Assembly: GCF_001761485.1 (NCBI RefSeq)
Contig: NC_090771.1
Location: forward strand, 744,001-808,000
Direction of reading: 5' to 3'
DNA from: Yarrowia lipolytica
Lineage: Eukaryota > Ascomycota > Dipodascomycetes > Dipodascales
DNA length: 64,000 bases
How positions within the stretch are numbered: position 1 is the stretch's first letter; the number at the start of each line of letters is the position of its first letter. The position numbers and the translations under genes were made by a program. Shown piece by piece: positions 42,475 to 53,162 of the stretch. The notes below the pieces were generated by a model. The model did not search any database. It saw only the letters and a list, made by a program, of their open reading frames with translations, and had not been told where the DNA came from.

Positions 42475-43860
42475 ATGGCGACCGACAACACATTACGGCC
42501 CTATTACAACGCCGATACGTTTGGAACAGGCACGCTGTACACCAAGCGACAGTTCCCCAACTTCTCCGACGCACCTGGCGGAGCCACTACCTCTGGGTCC
42601 TACACACATTTTGAAGGTGGCAACAGCAGCCGACTGACCCGCAATGTGGGCAACCACAACTTCGGCGATCTGTTTGATGGCATTGAGATTGACTACGACA
42701 TTACCGGAACGTCCGAGTCGGTTCGAAATGCCATGCATTCGCTGTTCCAGCTCTACGGCAAGACCTTTCTGAGTCAGCCCTGGGAGGTCAGCAAGCTACT
42801 GCTGCAGGTAGGAGACTGGAGTCATTTGCAACGAGTGGAGAGCGCGGCCGAGGTCGAGGACCACATTATTGAAGTGGCTCTTGAGGAGGAAGAGGAGCGA
42901 GAGGAGGACGAAGAGATTGACTATTTCGAAAGCAACCATAGAGAAACGCTGGGAGACTTGAGTCCTCGAACCCACAGCCGAAATCATAGTCACGGAGGCG
43001 ACTCCCCTATTGTACTGGATTCAGACCCTCTACCTGACCAGAAGAAGCGACTCAAGAAGTTCCTCAAGAACTACCATAGCCAGCTACAGGCCCGAACTAC
43101 ACGCAACTGGGACATTCTGCTGGCTCTCAACGAGGTTGACGGAGTTCGGGGACCATGGAGAGCTCTCAACGCCTCCTTCCTGCTTGGAGCTCTTACAATG
43201 ACTCTGGAGGCATGGTTTTCTGGATTCTTCAGCTCCATTTCTAACTCTCCGGACCCTCTGTTTCTGGAAGAGGTCGCTCACTCCCCTACTCCCATCACCT
43301 CTATCGTTGTAGCCGTCAGCGCTTCAGTGATCACCTCTCTCCTTGTGGCTCCTCTCGATCTCATCCGAACACGTCTGATTGTGTCTACACTCTCCACCAA
43401 GCCCCGTTCCGTGCGACAGTCGCTCGTGGAGCTCAAGTCGCTTCTGTGCCCTCCCGAGCTGCTGGTGCCCACTTTCCTCGGCTCTTTCTGTACATCTATT
43501 GTGCGACACACTCTACCTCTTTGGAAAATCACCAAGCTGGGCATTGACTCGTACCACTTCCCCGTGCTTGACAGACTGTTCAACCTGGCCAGCGCGTACG
43601 TGACCATGATCGTCAAGCTGCCATTGGAGACTATGTTGCGACGAGCACAAGTGAACCACCTGGATCTGCCCTCTGGTGCCATGATTGTCAAGCCCGTTGT
43701 CCAGACCTCCACTGTGGCTGTCTGGTGGCACCTGCTGTCTGGCCAGATGCCCCTGGAGGATCTTTACAGAGGATGGAGAGTGTCTGCTCTCGGAGTGCTG
43801 GGAGAGTGGGGTGTTGCAAGCTTCAGAAGTGTGAACAAGGCTGGACGGGAAAAGTTTTAG
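42475..43860 (+). CDS. UGO1: Mitochondrial outer-membrane fusion protein Ugo1
   Basis: 461 residues. The N-terminus (LRPYYNADTFGTGTLY) matches the conserved start of fungal Ugo1. A long acidic cytosolic region (EEEEEREEDEEIDYFE, about 140-155) is followed by a carrier-like membrane part: segments around 230-252, 270-292 (ITSIVVAVSASVITSLLVAPL) with the degenerate carrier signature PLDLIRTRL, and another near 375-395 ending PLETMLRRAQV. Ugo1 links the GTPases Fzo1 and Mgm1 during fusion of mitochondrial membranes. It is a divergent member of the carrier family with fewer clear repeats than transport carriers. It converges on the long coiled-coil gene, 125 bp between stops. Confidence 0.88.
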   Translation: MATDNTLRPYYNADTFGTGTLYTKRQFPNFSDAPGGATTSGSYTHFEGGNSSRLTRNVGNHNFGDLFDGIEIDYDITGTSESVRNAMHSLFQLYGKTFLSQPWEVSKLLLQVGDWSHLQRVESAAEVEDHIIEVALEEEEEREEDEEIDYFESNHRETLGDLSPRTHSRNHSHGGDSPIVLDSDPLPDQKKRLKKFLKNYHSQLQARTTRNWDILLALNEVDGVRGPWRALNASFLLGALTMTLEAWFSGFFSSISNSPDPLFLEEVAHSPTPITSIVVAVSASVITSLLVAPLDLIRTRLIVSTLSTKPRSVRQSLVELKSLLCPPELLVPTFLGSFCTSIVRHTLPLWKITKLGIDSYHFPVLDRLFNLASAYVTMIVKLPLETMLRRAQVNHLDLPSGAMIVKPVVQTSTVAVWWHLLSGQMPLEDLYRGWRVSALGVLGEWGVASFRSVNKAGREKF

Positions 43861-43985
43861 TCCAGATGATACAGCAGCGGCTTTGCATTTTATGTACATA
43901 TATATATTTCAATCGAGTACTAATTTTGGATCAGATATGATATGATACTAGTATTGATCTACTGTACGTCATTTACATAGAATTT

Positions 43986-46900
43986 CTAGGCATTATGCGC
44001 ATCATGGAACATGCTAACACTTCGACCCTTACCTCCAACACTACCCATGCCCCGCTTCATGACCATGATAGGGTTCTCCTTATCTTCATCGTCAAGATCA
44101 GGCTTCAACAAAGTGGCAGACTCACGAATGACGTTGCCTGCAAGAGACAGATTTCGTTTCGACGATGTGGGCTGGCCCTGGGAGTTGAGCTGTCCACTGT
44201 TGAGAATGGACATGGTGGCAGAGCCCAAAATGGACTTGCTTCGGTCCACCAGAGAGTCCAGAGTCTTGTCGTTGAGACTCTTGACACGGTTTTCCAGAGA
44301 CTTGAGAGACTCCAGTCTGATCCGAAGACACTCATTGGCACCGTCGTTGGCATTGGTGAGCTCACTCTTGCGGGCCTGGAGTTCAGACACTGTCTCAGTA
44401 AGTTCTATGTGCTCCTTCTTGGCCTCAGTCAACTTGGACGTGATGTCAATGAGCTCCTCCTTGACAACAGTGAGCTTCTCAGTAACTTCCTTCAGCTCCT
44501 TCTTAGAAGCAGCGAGGTCAGACTCGAGCTTCAACCCAGAAACTGTAGACTCCCACGACTCCTTGATGTTTACGCTGGCATCGGAAACAGTCTGCTCTAG
44601 AACAGACGTGGCCTCGGCCAACTTCTTCTCCAGGTCACCAACAGTACTTTCGGATGCATGCAGCTGGTCCCCCAAGCTGGTGGCGACAGCGGTGAGGGAA
44701 CTGAAACCATCTCTAAGAGCTTGCGTCTCCTCAGCGTGAGTCTTTTTGATCTCAGAAACCTCGGCAGTGTGCTCCTCCTTCAAAGACTTGAAGGCAGCGA
44801 GAGCCTCAGTGTGCTCTTGCTTAACACCAGCAAGATGTTTTTCAAAGCCCTCCTTAGACGCAACAAGACTTTTGGCGTGCTCCTCCTTCAGGGACAAAAC
44901 CATACCCTCGTGTTTGGTTTTCAGTAAGGCCATAGCAGTAACATGCTTCTCCTCCAGTGAAGACACCTTGCCGTCATAATCCTTTGTTACTGAGGCAACG
45001 GTCTGCTTGTGCTCCTCCTTAAGATCAGAAACAGCCTTCTTGTGTTGCTCATGGGCTGTAGAAAGAGCTTTCTTGTTTTCCTCTTGTGCGGCAGAGGTGG
45101 TCTGCTTGTGATCATCAGCAAGGGAGGCAAGAGTCTGCGTATGTTCAGCCATGACAGAAGCCATTTCCTTGCCGTGCTTCTCCTTGATCGCCACCAGCTC
45201 CTTGGCATGCTCCTCCTTAGCAGCACCCATCTCCTTGGCATGTTTCTCCTCGGCAGCTGCAGTCCCCTTTGCATACTCTTCCTTAAGAACAGCATTCTCT
45301 CTGGCTTGGGCTTCTTTCAGTTGTGTGAGCTCTTCCGCATGCTCTGCCTTCATTAAAGACATCTCCTTCTTGTGTTCTTCCTTCAGAGATTCGATCGTAG
45401 CCAGGTGAATAGTGGCCTCTTTTTGTGCACTCTCAAGCTCCTTCTCATGTCGGTCTTTCACTTCAGTGAGAACGTCAGAATGACACTGTTTGACCTCCGC
45501 AATCCGCTCAAGGTATTCGGCTTCAATCTTCTTCATGTTATCATCTCGGAAGTTTGTGATACCAGTGATGGCAGTCTTATGCTCCTCTCGCCACTGTGCC
45601 AGCTGGTCCTTGTAGTTTGTTTCAGCACCCTCAAGGCGGATCTTGAACTCTTCCACAGCGGTGGCATGGGCATCCTTCAGAGCACAAAGCTCCTTCAGAT
45701 GACTCTCTTTGAGCGATTCGGCAAAATTGGAGTGAGTCTCCTTCAGAGACGCCATTTCCTTGGCATGTACCTCCTTGAGAGCTTGCATTTCCTTGACGTG
45801 GTCAGCCTTAATAACACTCACAGCTTGCTCAATATCCACCTTATTCTGATCCTCTCCACCACGAGCCAGCTCAATGGTAGACATGTTCTTCTTGAGGCTC
45901 TCTATGGTGTCACTGTTGGATCTGATCAAGTCCTTGTGTCGTGCCTCAAGGGTATCCAGACGATCAGAATGCTCCTTTTTGAGTGACGAAACCATACTGA
46001 CATGTTCAGACTTGAGTGAGGACAACATATCAGCATGCTCAGCTTTAAGAGTGTCAACATGTCCACTGTGGTCCTTCTTCAACGAAGCGACAAGTTCTAG
46101 GTACTCTCTCTTGATAGCTTCCTTCTGCGAGGAAAGCGCAGTTTCGTGATCAGCCTTCATGTCGTCCACAATCACCTTGTGCTCTCCCTTCAATTCCTCC
46201 TTGAGATCTCTGAGAGCAGTCTGATGCTCCTGTTTCAGAATGTCAACCGCAGTCTTGTGGTCCTCCCTCAACGCCTCGAAGGCGAACTTGTGGTCCTGCT
46301 TCACAGACTCGATCGTGCTCTTGTTATCCTCCAGCTCTCTGCCTTGTCGCTTGGCAGCCTCCAACTGCTCATTGAGCTTCTCCACATCCAGCGAAAGCCC
46401 CTTGATCTGATCCTTGTAGTTGCCGTGGGTATCTCGAATCGACTGGTTTTGTGTCTGGAGCAGCTGGCTCTCGTGTCGCAGTTTCTCGTTCTCCTGTTTG
46501 AGAATGTTGGAGTCATTCTCAGCCTTTTCCCGTGCTCCTGTAGCCTCGGCGGCGGTCTTGCGCAGAACCTCAACCTCAGCTTCGAGTTTGGACAGCTTGG
46601 CAGCATGGTTTCGCTTGTCGAGAGAAGACGCGGCAAGTTGACCCTCAAGGTCCTCGTTGATCTTTCGAAGCTTGATGAGTTGTTCCTCGTCAACCGAGGC
46701 TGTTAGCTGGTTCTGGTGGGTCTCCTTGACAGCCTGAGAAAGACTGTCGAGACAGCTCTTGATATCCTCCACGTCACTTCTATCCAGTTCTCGGAAGCGC
46801 TTGAGGTCTGATTGAACAGACATGAGGTTCGAGGTGAAGGAACTATCTAGCTGCTTGTTTCCGTCCTGCACAACCTGAATTACCTCCTTGAAATCCAGCA

Positions 46901-47980
46901 GACTGATAATCTGGCTGACAATGTCGCTCTTCACCTTTGAGATCGAACCTGTGACATCCAAGTTTCCTTGTTCCAATACTCTCATAGCCGTGGAGAGGTT
47001 GTCGATTCCGTTGTGGATACGATTCATGTGGCCAGTCAAAATGGCAGTGGGGGAAGTCTCATCCAGCTTTCGTTTGTTGTCCTCCAGAGCTTTTCCCATC
47101 TGGTCCATAAAGACATCGAGTGAAGAAGTCAGACTGGCGAAGGTAGCTGAGACTTCGGCCTTGATAGCTGTCAGAGCCGTGCTACTCTTCTTGACATCTC
47201 CTCTGAATTCGTTGAGGGCCTTTCCGTTGGAGTTTGAGCGCGAAATCAGGGATTCGAGAGAGTCTTGCATATGACCGATGGTATCTTCGAGTTCTCCGAT
47301 GGGAGCTGTTTGTGGCCGTGTAGAGGACGTGCCTGCTGTGTGGGAACTCATGGCTGGAGCAAAGGAGGAGGACGTCGCGTGTTTTGTGGGCGACTCGTCT
47401 GCTCGAGGATCGAGGGTCCTTTTGAATGGCGAGTTGGCCACTCTACCTCCAAGCTGTCCTCCAGAAGTCGGAGCTGAACGTAGCCCTGGTGAAGAGGGGT
47501 TCATGGGTAGGGGGGGAGGGTTTCGTTCTGGGTCTGCAGAATCCCAACTGTGTTAGTATGACCTAAGGGGGTGAAACGGGAAGACATCACGCAGAAGACA
47601 TGTCCTACTTTGTATATCTGTATCGAGCAAGTCTGAGCAGGTTCAAAACTGAATGGTTGATGGTGTGCATGATAGACAACACCCCCATTCAGATGGTGTG
47701 GAGTTCTGAGCTCAAATAGGGTGGGTCGGGGCGGTTTTGAGAGACCACCGACACAGCTCCCTCAAATAAACTGTTCTTCTTAATTGTCTCCTCAACCACA
47801 AGAACCACAAAAACCACAACATGAACGTCCTAACTGTGCAATAGGAGGTGCATCCCATCCCAGTGGACACAAAAAACCCCCTGCTCTGCGGCTGTGAAAC
47901 AATCAAACCAGGCCCCTTCGTAAACGCCTCTAGCACCCGTCGGTAACTCACATTGGCCGTTTTCTGTCCTTACCACTCAT
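43986..47980 (-). CDS. Giant hendecad coiled-coil protein with a histidine ladder, two exons
   Basis: Exon 1 is 47980-47952 and exon 2 is 47547-43986; the 404-nt intron has GTGAGT and CTAACACAG. Splicing joins MSGKDRKRP to IWDSADPERNPPPLP in front of the ATG that opens the long frame, giving 1196 residues; the resulting RPIWDSADPERNPPPLP looks like a conserved fungal N-terminal motif. Residues to about 120 are disordered, 120-425 form an ordinary coiled coil, and about 426-952 consist of tandem 11-residue units of the form KEEHAKEMASL. The C-terminus has another coiled coil, a DEDKENP patch and an RSVSMF site suited to phosphorylation. I do not recognise an ortholog. A structural role at the spindle pole, septum or membrane is possible, but nothing in the sequence decides it. 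No membrane segment is present. Confidence 0.85.
44720..46303 (-). repeat. Tandem 11-residue (33-bp) coding repeats
   Basis: Blocks such as KEEHAKEMGAA, KEEHAKELVAI, KEKHGKEMASV, MAEHTQTLASL and KKEHSDRLDTL follow each other in register. By my count 33 blocks carry His at position 4, with Leu/Met/Val at 8 and mostly Leu at 11. DNA copies are diverged, so the period is clear in protein but only faint in bases. Confidence 0.85.
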
Positions 47981-48468
47981 GACAAGTTGTGTGGAGTTCT
48001 GTTTCGAGTGCTGTTAATTTCCCACCTCACCTCACCTCGCTTACTCTTTGTGTTGATGCATGATGCGACACGGCTGACGCGCACAGGTAAACAATGCGTG
48101 TTTTAGAGTTTGATAGCGACCACCCAGCAAAACACCGATTTTGAGATGCCACGGAACCGGTCAAGAAGTTGACCAAGAGGAAGCGTGGCTTGTGGTTACT
48201 CTGATACAAGTGACCTGAAAGTGTGTGTTATGTTATTTCTGACTTCTTTTGACTTCTTTGGTCCCCCACGTAGCACCGTTCACCCGTGTCCCCATATCTT
48301 TGGTAACTTCTATATATAGTTGAACCAAGAGTGCGCTAACACGAGTGAGTGGGGTTGGTGACCAATGCTTGTATTGTCCTGTCATGAGATTGCTGCACAT
48401 ACGCCAGCTGTTTGTTGTTGTTGAGTCGACATTATTACCGAACAGCGACTTGCACAGGGACTTTTCTT

Positions 48469-48496
48469 GTACGAGTACGAGTACGAGTACAAGTAC
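48469..48496. repeat. GTACGA short tandem array
   Basis: GTACGAGTACGAGTACGAGT followed by ACAAGTAC: a 6-bp repeat in which each unit contains the TAC-NN-GTA palindrome. Confidence 0.85.
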
Positions 48497-48669
48497 ATCA
48501 TCTCGCCGTTGCCATGACGACACGCTGTGATAATATTTTTGACGAAAGTCGGGTACAGTACAGACAGTTGCGCGGTAACCAGTACTGATAATCAGACCAT
48601 TGAATCTGTACGGTTCTATCTGGACGGTGGATTAGCTGTTTATACTGGTACCTGTCACTGAATTTGAGT

Positions 48670-48789
48670 ACATGCTACGAAATATGGATGTTAGTGTACA
48701 TGTACTCGTACTCATACTGGTACTACAGTATATACTTAGTATCATCAGTCTGACGACTTGTCCAGCAACATTCATATTTCGTAGCATGT
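48670..48789. repeat. 23-bp inverted repeat with 74-bp spacer
   Basis: The left arm (48670-48692, starting ACATGCTACGAAATATGG) and right arm (48767-48789, ending CGTAGCATGT) are reverse complements at 22 of 23 positions. The spacer is rich in GTAC words. No coding capacity or clear target-site duplication was seen. Confidence 0.9.
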
Positions 48790-49716
48790 CAATAATAATG
48801 CGATACAACCAATAATACCTCTGGACTGTTGTAAAAACACTGCCCGAACCGGTAAGATACTGCACAGTTAATACAAGTACCAGTCACCCATACGATAGCA
48901 TAATGGCAGTGTCCTACTGTATACGTTCAACCTCCTCCTTCAAAGCTTCTTCTCATGCACGGCTGTTTTTCGAGTCCGTTCTGAGTCCGACCACAACCCA
49001 AGTAGAGTAGAAAGAGAGATATCGTTCAAGTAGAATTAAAACTACGTCTACAAGCAGCTGGAGTATCTCTGTTGAAACAAAACATTACAGTTGTTTGTAC
49101 TCATTCCTTCGGTTCCAGGTCTGGACGTTATTCTCAACTTGTACATACAAACTTCACCTGTACGTAGGTTCACCATTTTTGCCATAGTCTTGATTTGATG
49201 CAACACCGAGCCAACAAGGGCTGCTTAACTGTCAATATTCGGGCAGGAGAGCATTCCTGATACAAGTACAAGTATTGTACGCTACTTGTGGTTACTAAGC
49301 AGGTGCTGTTTCCGTAAACGGCAGTTCTACATGGTTTTATTGTTGGCCATTTCTACATTAGTTTTTGACTCCCCATGGTTAGGGATTCTGACCGTGTAAT
49401 TTTTGGTGACGTTTTAGTGGGTCCAGTCCCGCCTTTTAGGAACGGGGTCGTCTCAAGAGTTAGGGAAATAGGCTTCGCTAATATAGTCCCAAGGGGGAAT
49501 CGAACTGCGACACGCCCTCAAACTCTGAACTCCGTTCGGATCACATGATTATGCAGAGTAAGTTTCCGTTTTGGGAAAAACCAGTCCCACTCCCAACGTG
49601 GTGGACAAAGAAGCCTCAGTAAATCTCAGGCCTGCGAAAGGTTTGGGAATTTTCATAGTTGCACATCGACTTTTTCCTTCCACTGTTCAAGTCATTCGAC
49701 ACATAACGACTAAAAA

Positions 49717-50473
49717 ATGTCCAACAAGTTTTTGAAGTCAGGCAAAGTTGGTATGTTTGAAAGGGATATTTGAAGCCAGCGAGCCTGGATATTGCGATGG
49801 AAACGGAGGAGTTGCGTTTGAGTCGCCAGGAGGACGTTCTGAACGTCGGGGTTATCGGTTGGGTAGACACAAAGACAGTCTTCACAGACACATCAGGGTC
49901 ACAGGACACGGTTCGAAGATACATACAGCCTGCCAGCAGGTCATTGTGTGTTCCAGCTTTCGTCCTCTGTCCTGCTCTGTGTTTTTTTGTTTGCGTCTGT
50001 TCCTTAACCAGACTTTCCCCTCTGCTTTGGATCTCAGGACCTCAGAAACAGACGACGCTCTCTCAAATCATTTGAATCCCACTAACTCAGCTCTCGTTGT
50101 TCGAGGCCGATACGCTGGTAAGAAGGTCGTGATCATCAAGGCTCACGATGAGGGAACCAAGGCTCACCCCTTCCCCCACGCTCTGGTTGCCGGTGTCGAG
50201 CGATACCCTCTCCAGGTTTCCGCTGACATGGACGCCAAGAAGATCGCCAAGCGAACCAAGGTCAAGCCCTTCATCAAGGTCGTCAACTACAACCACATGA
50301 TGCCCACTCGATACACCCTCGACCTCGGTTCCAACCTCAAGAACGTCATTGGCACTGAGACCTTCGCCGAGCCCACTCTCCGAGAGGACGCCAAGAAGAC
50401 CATCAAGCAGGCCTTTGAGGAGCGACACAAGTCTGGTAAGAACAAGTGGTTCTTCACCAAGCTCCGATTCTAA
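49717..50473 (+). CDS. RPL27: 60S ribosomal protein eL27, two exons
   Basis: Exons 49717-49750 and 50091-50473 give 138 residues. Exon 1 encodes [11 protein letters not shown] plus one base; the intron of 340 nt starts GTATGT and ends ACTAACTCAG. The product continues [40 protein letters not shown] and ends [11 protein letters not shown], the standard eL27 sequence and length (136 in S. cerevisiae). It is a structural component of the large ribosomal subunit. A long first intron just after the start is usual for yeast ribosomal protein genes. I looked for snoRNA C/D boxes in the intron and saw none. Confidence 0.97.
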
Positions 50474-51749
50474 ATGGAGTTACTCCAAGCATCTTCTGGA
50501 AAGTTGTCCACTTTTCGCCAAAAATTTGGGTACTGTATTTAATACCAAGGTTATAACGCCGCCTAAGTGTAGACTCAAGATATGTATTCTATGAACTGTG
50601 CGACTGTAGTGGGCAAGTAGAGGCCATTAACATGGTCTGGACCATCATTTTAGGCACTTTGTTGTGTGTAAAGACCCTCTTGCAGCATATTCTGTCCCCC
50701 TCACACGAGCGAAAATTTGTAGAATAAGGTCTGACCAATTGTTCGATTCGGTTTCATGTAACCGTAGCCATGCAGCTCCAGGAGTGTGGCTGGGCTCGTG
50801 TTAGCTACAAGTAGTATTTCTAAGCTTGGTCGTTGTCATAGATTGTTCTCTTCGGTGGGATTTAACAGGTCTGGCTTGAACAGGCCCGTGCTCCGTGCTT
50901 GAACACTGCTCCAAGACTGTGTCAGAGTCAGCTCGAGTTCCTCAAGATACGTTTCTAGTAGCAATGTGTATAGTCCAATGGTAGTTTATCTCTTAACACA
51001 AGTCGCTGATCTTTACCTGCGAGTAATAGAAGTACTTGATAGTTCTCTAAGAGTTGCTATTAGTACAGTACATACATACAGTACAGTAGACAACTGTGCT
51101 AGATACATGTGGAAGGAGAGAATGACTTATACTACAAGTAGGTATCTGGTGAGAGAGCCACGAGCTGGTAAACGAAATTTAAACACTAGGAGCGAATGGC
51201 AATGGCTACTTGTAGATGTAGATGTGGATATAGCTTCAATGTTTGCGGTAGGTAGGTATGTCTCGGTTAACTCCGACGGTTGTACGAGTACTACTAATGG
51301 TGTCAAGAGAGATATTCATTCGAACTGTCGGAAGCTATTGCAGCCGTGTGTCGGTTGTGGTAATCAACAGCTTAGTATTGTATATATATCTGTTCACACC
51401 AAAATAGTCGCTTAGCCTGTTATCGCTTAGCCTTGTCGCTTAGCCTTGTCGCTTAGCCTTGTTGTCTTGTTGCCTTCCGTATCCTGTTTGAAGCAATAGA
51501 AAGGTTGGATACAGAACGCCAGTTGTGAAGGCGATGGGGACAACTTCTATTTACTTCTGACGGCGATGTTGTGGTGGTATAAATTCAGGTTTTTTCCCCA
51601 ATTACTAGTATTATATTCAAGTTGTTTCGAATCATGTAGTTATTCCGTAACCACTCCATCTGATTGTTGCGAGAATTAGCGTTTGGTGGTATCATGCATA
51701 TGCACGAAAACCAACTGTCGAACCATCACCAATATCAACTGAAACCACA
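50474..51749. other. Intergenic region
   Basis: Holds three CTAC-NN-GTAG palindromes (50805-50814, 51132-51141, 51206-51215) and the CGCTTAGCCTTGT repeat (51409-51462). The open frame at 50966-51415 (149 codons) has no coding character and is not called. Confidence 0.55.
51409..51462. repeat. 13-bp minisatellite, about four copies
   Basis: Three exact copies of CGCTTAGCCTTGT (51424-51462) are preceded by a variant copy from 51409. Confidence 0.9.
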
Positions 51750-53162
51750 ATGTTAAGGCGAATTACTCGTGCGGTCCCCAGGGTAAACGCTCGTCTCTTC
51801 TCCAGCACATCTGTGTCACTACAGGCTGACGAGTGGAAAAACCTCAAGGCCCCGAAACACGATTACAAGGGCAAAATCACTGGAATCGGCCAAGAAACCA
51901 TCATTCGAGAAGCCATTCAGCGACAGCTTCCTGAAGACACCATTTCGCAGCTCGAGCGGCTTGAATCAGCCTACCAACAGTATCGAGAATGCACCCAGAA
52001 GTACGATGAGGCTCGACACAAGCAGAGAAAGGTGTCTGATGCGATCAAGGTGGCCACGGACAAGAAGGCGCTCGCACAGGAAGCTTCCGAGGCGAAAAAG
52101 CTCATGAAAGCTATGGATCTGAACCAGAGAGAGGCCATCGCAACCCTCAATTCTCTCATGGAGCTGGTCCCCAACGTCATTCACTCCACCGTGCCCCAGG
52201 GAGACGACGTGGAGGTGTTGGAGATCCTCAACCCCGACCGACAGTACAAGTCCGACGTAGGACATTACGAAATTGGCCATAGTCTCAATCTGCTCGACAC
52301 AAAGACGTCGGCCAACACCTCGGGATATGGATGGTACTACTTGCTGGGTCAGGGGGCTCAGCTTGAACAGGCTCTTGTGGCCTATGTTCTGGATAAGGCC
52401 CGTGTCAGTGGATGGATGACTGTAGCCCCTCCCACCATCATCCGAAAGTCGGTTGCACATGCATGTGGCTTCAAGCCCCGAGATGTCGGAGGAGAGAAGC
52501 AGATTTACGCTATTGAGGACCAGGACCATTGTCTGGCTGGCACTGCTGAAATCCCGCTGGCTGCATGGGCTGCTGACAAGTCTTTCAAGTACACAAGCGA
52601 CCCCGTTAAGGTGTCTGGAGTCAGTCGGTCGTACCGAGCTGAAGCGGGAGCTCGAGGAGCAGATACCAAGGGTCTGTATCGAGTGCATGAGTTCACCAAG
52701 GTAGAGCTGTTTGCATGGACCATTTCTCCTGAATCAGCAGATGCCATTCTCGAAGACATGCTTGCATTCCAAAAGTCTGTGGTTGTGGATCTCGGTCTCA
52801 AGGCTCGGGTTCTCAATATGCCAGCTTTCGAGCTCGGTTACCCCGCCGCTAAGAAGTACGATATTGAGGCCTGGCTTCCTGGCCGAGGAGACTGGGGTGA
52901 AATCACCTCCACCTCCAACTGTCTCGACTACCAGAGTCGACGTTTGCATACCACTTTCAAGCTGAGAGACGCCAAGAAGGTGTATGCCCAGACTCTCAAC
53001 GGTACGGCTTTGGCTGTGCCCAGAGTAATTGCTGCCATCTGTGAGAGCAACTACGATCCGGAGACAAAGACCATTGCTGTTCCCGAGGTGCTACAGAAGT
53101 ACATGGGAGGAGTTACCTCCATCGGAGCCCAGGACAACTGCGACGTCTTTGCCACCACCTAG
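51750..53162 (+). CDS. DIA4: Mitochondrial seryl-tRNA synthetase
   Basis: 470 residues, a class II synthetase. The first 25 residues (MLRRITRAVPRVNARLFSST) are a classic mitochondrial presequence. The tRNA-binding long helical arm spans about 60-130 (ISQLERLESAYQQYRECTQ onward). The catalytic core shows motif 2 as YRAEAGARGADTKGLYRVHEFTKVE (in pieces, about 292-316) and motif 3 as NGTALAVPRVIAAICE (415-430); the TAEIPL loop (about 268-273) that binds serine is intact. It charges mitochondrial tRNA-Ser. The cytosolic enzyme would lack the presequence and be more similar to Ses1. No introns are needed. Confidence 0.95.
   Translation: MLRRITRAVPRVNARLFSSTSVSLQADEWKNLKAPKHDYKGKITGIGQETIIREAIQRQLPEDTISQLERLESAYQQYRECTQKYDEARHKQRKVSDAIKVATDKKALAQEASEAKKLMKAMDLNQREAIATLNSLMELVPNVIHSTVPQGDDVEVLEILNPDRQYKSDVGHYEIGHSLNLLDTKTSANTSGYGWYYLLGQGAQLEQALVAYVLDKARVSGWMTVAPPTIIRKSVAHACGFKPRDVGGEKQIYAIEDQDHCLAGTAEIPLAAWAADKSFKYTSDPVKVSGVSRSYRAEAGARGADTKGLYRVHEFTKVELFAWTISPESADAILEDMLAFQKSVVVDLGLKARVLNMPAFELGYPAAKKYDIEAWLPGRGDWGEITSTSNCLDYQSRRLHTTFKLRDAKKVYAQTLNGTALAVPRVIAAICESNYDPETKTIAVPEVLQKYMGGVTSIGAQDNCDVFATT

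Larger units (their letters stand above)
47981..49716. other. Divergent intergenic region
   Basis: Between the hendecad gene and RPL27. It contains the ACGAGT array (48469-48496), the 23-bp inverted repeat (48670-48789), and a B-box-like GTTCGATTCC on the minus strand near 49495-49506 without a tRNA fold. No gene recognised. Confidence 0.5.

Noticed and set aside
44011-44739. 242-codon plus-strand frame opposite the hendecad gene
   Set aside because: Antisense of repetitive charged codons; Ser/Leu-rich with no domain.
49495-49506. Minus-strand B-box-like GTTCGATTCC upstream of RPL27
   Set aside because: T stem does not pair; no A box at the right distance.
49751-50090. Possible snoRNA in the RPL27 intron
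   Set aside because: No C box/D box pair or H/ACA layout visible.
50966-51415. 149-codon plus-strand frame
   Set aside because: Runs through GTAC-rich repeats, codon use unlike neighbours, no domain.
51966-52688. 240-codon minus-strand frame opposite DIA4
   Set aside because: Antisense of a well-conserved synthetase gene.
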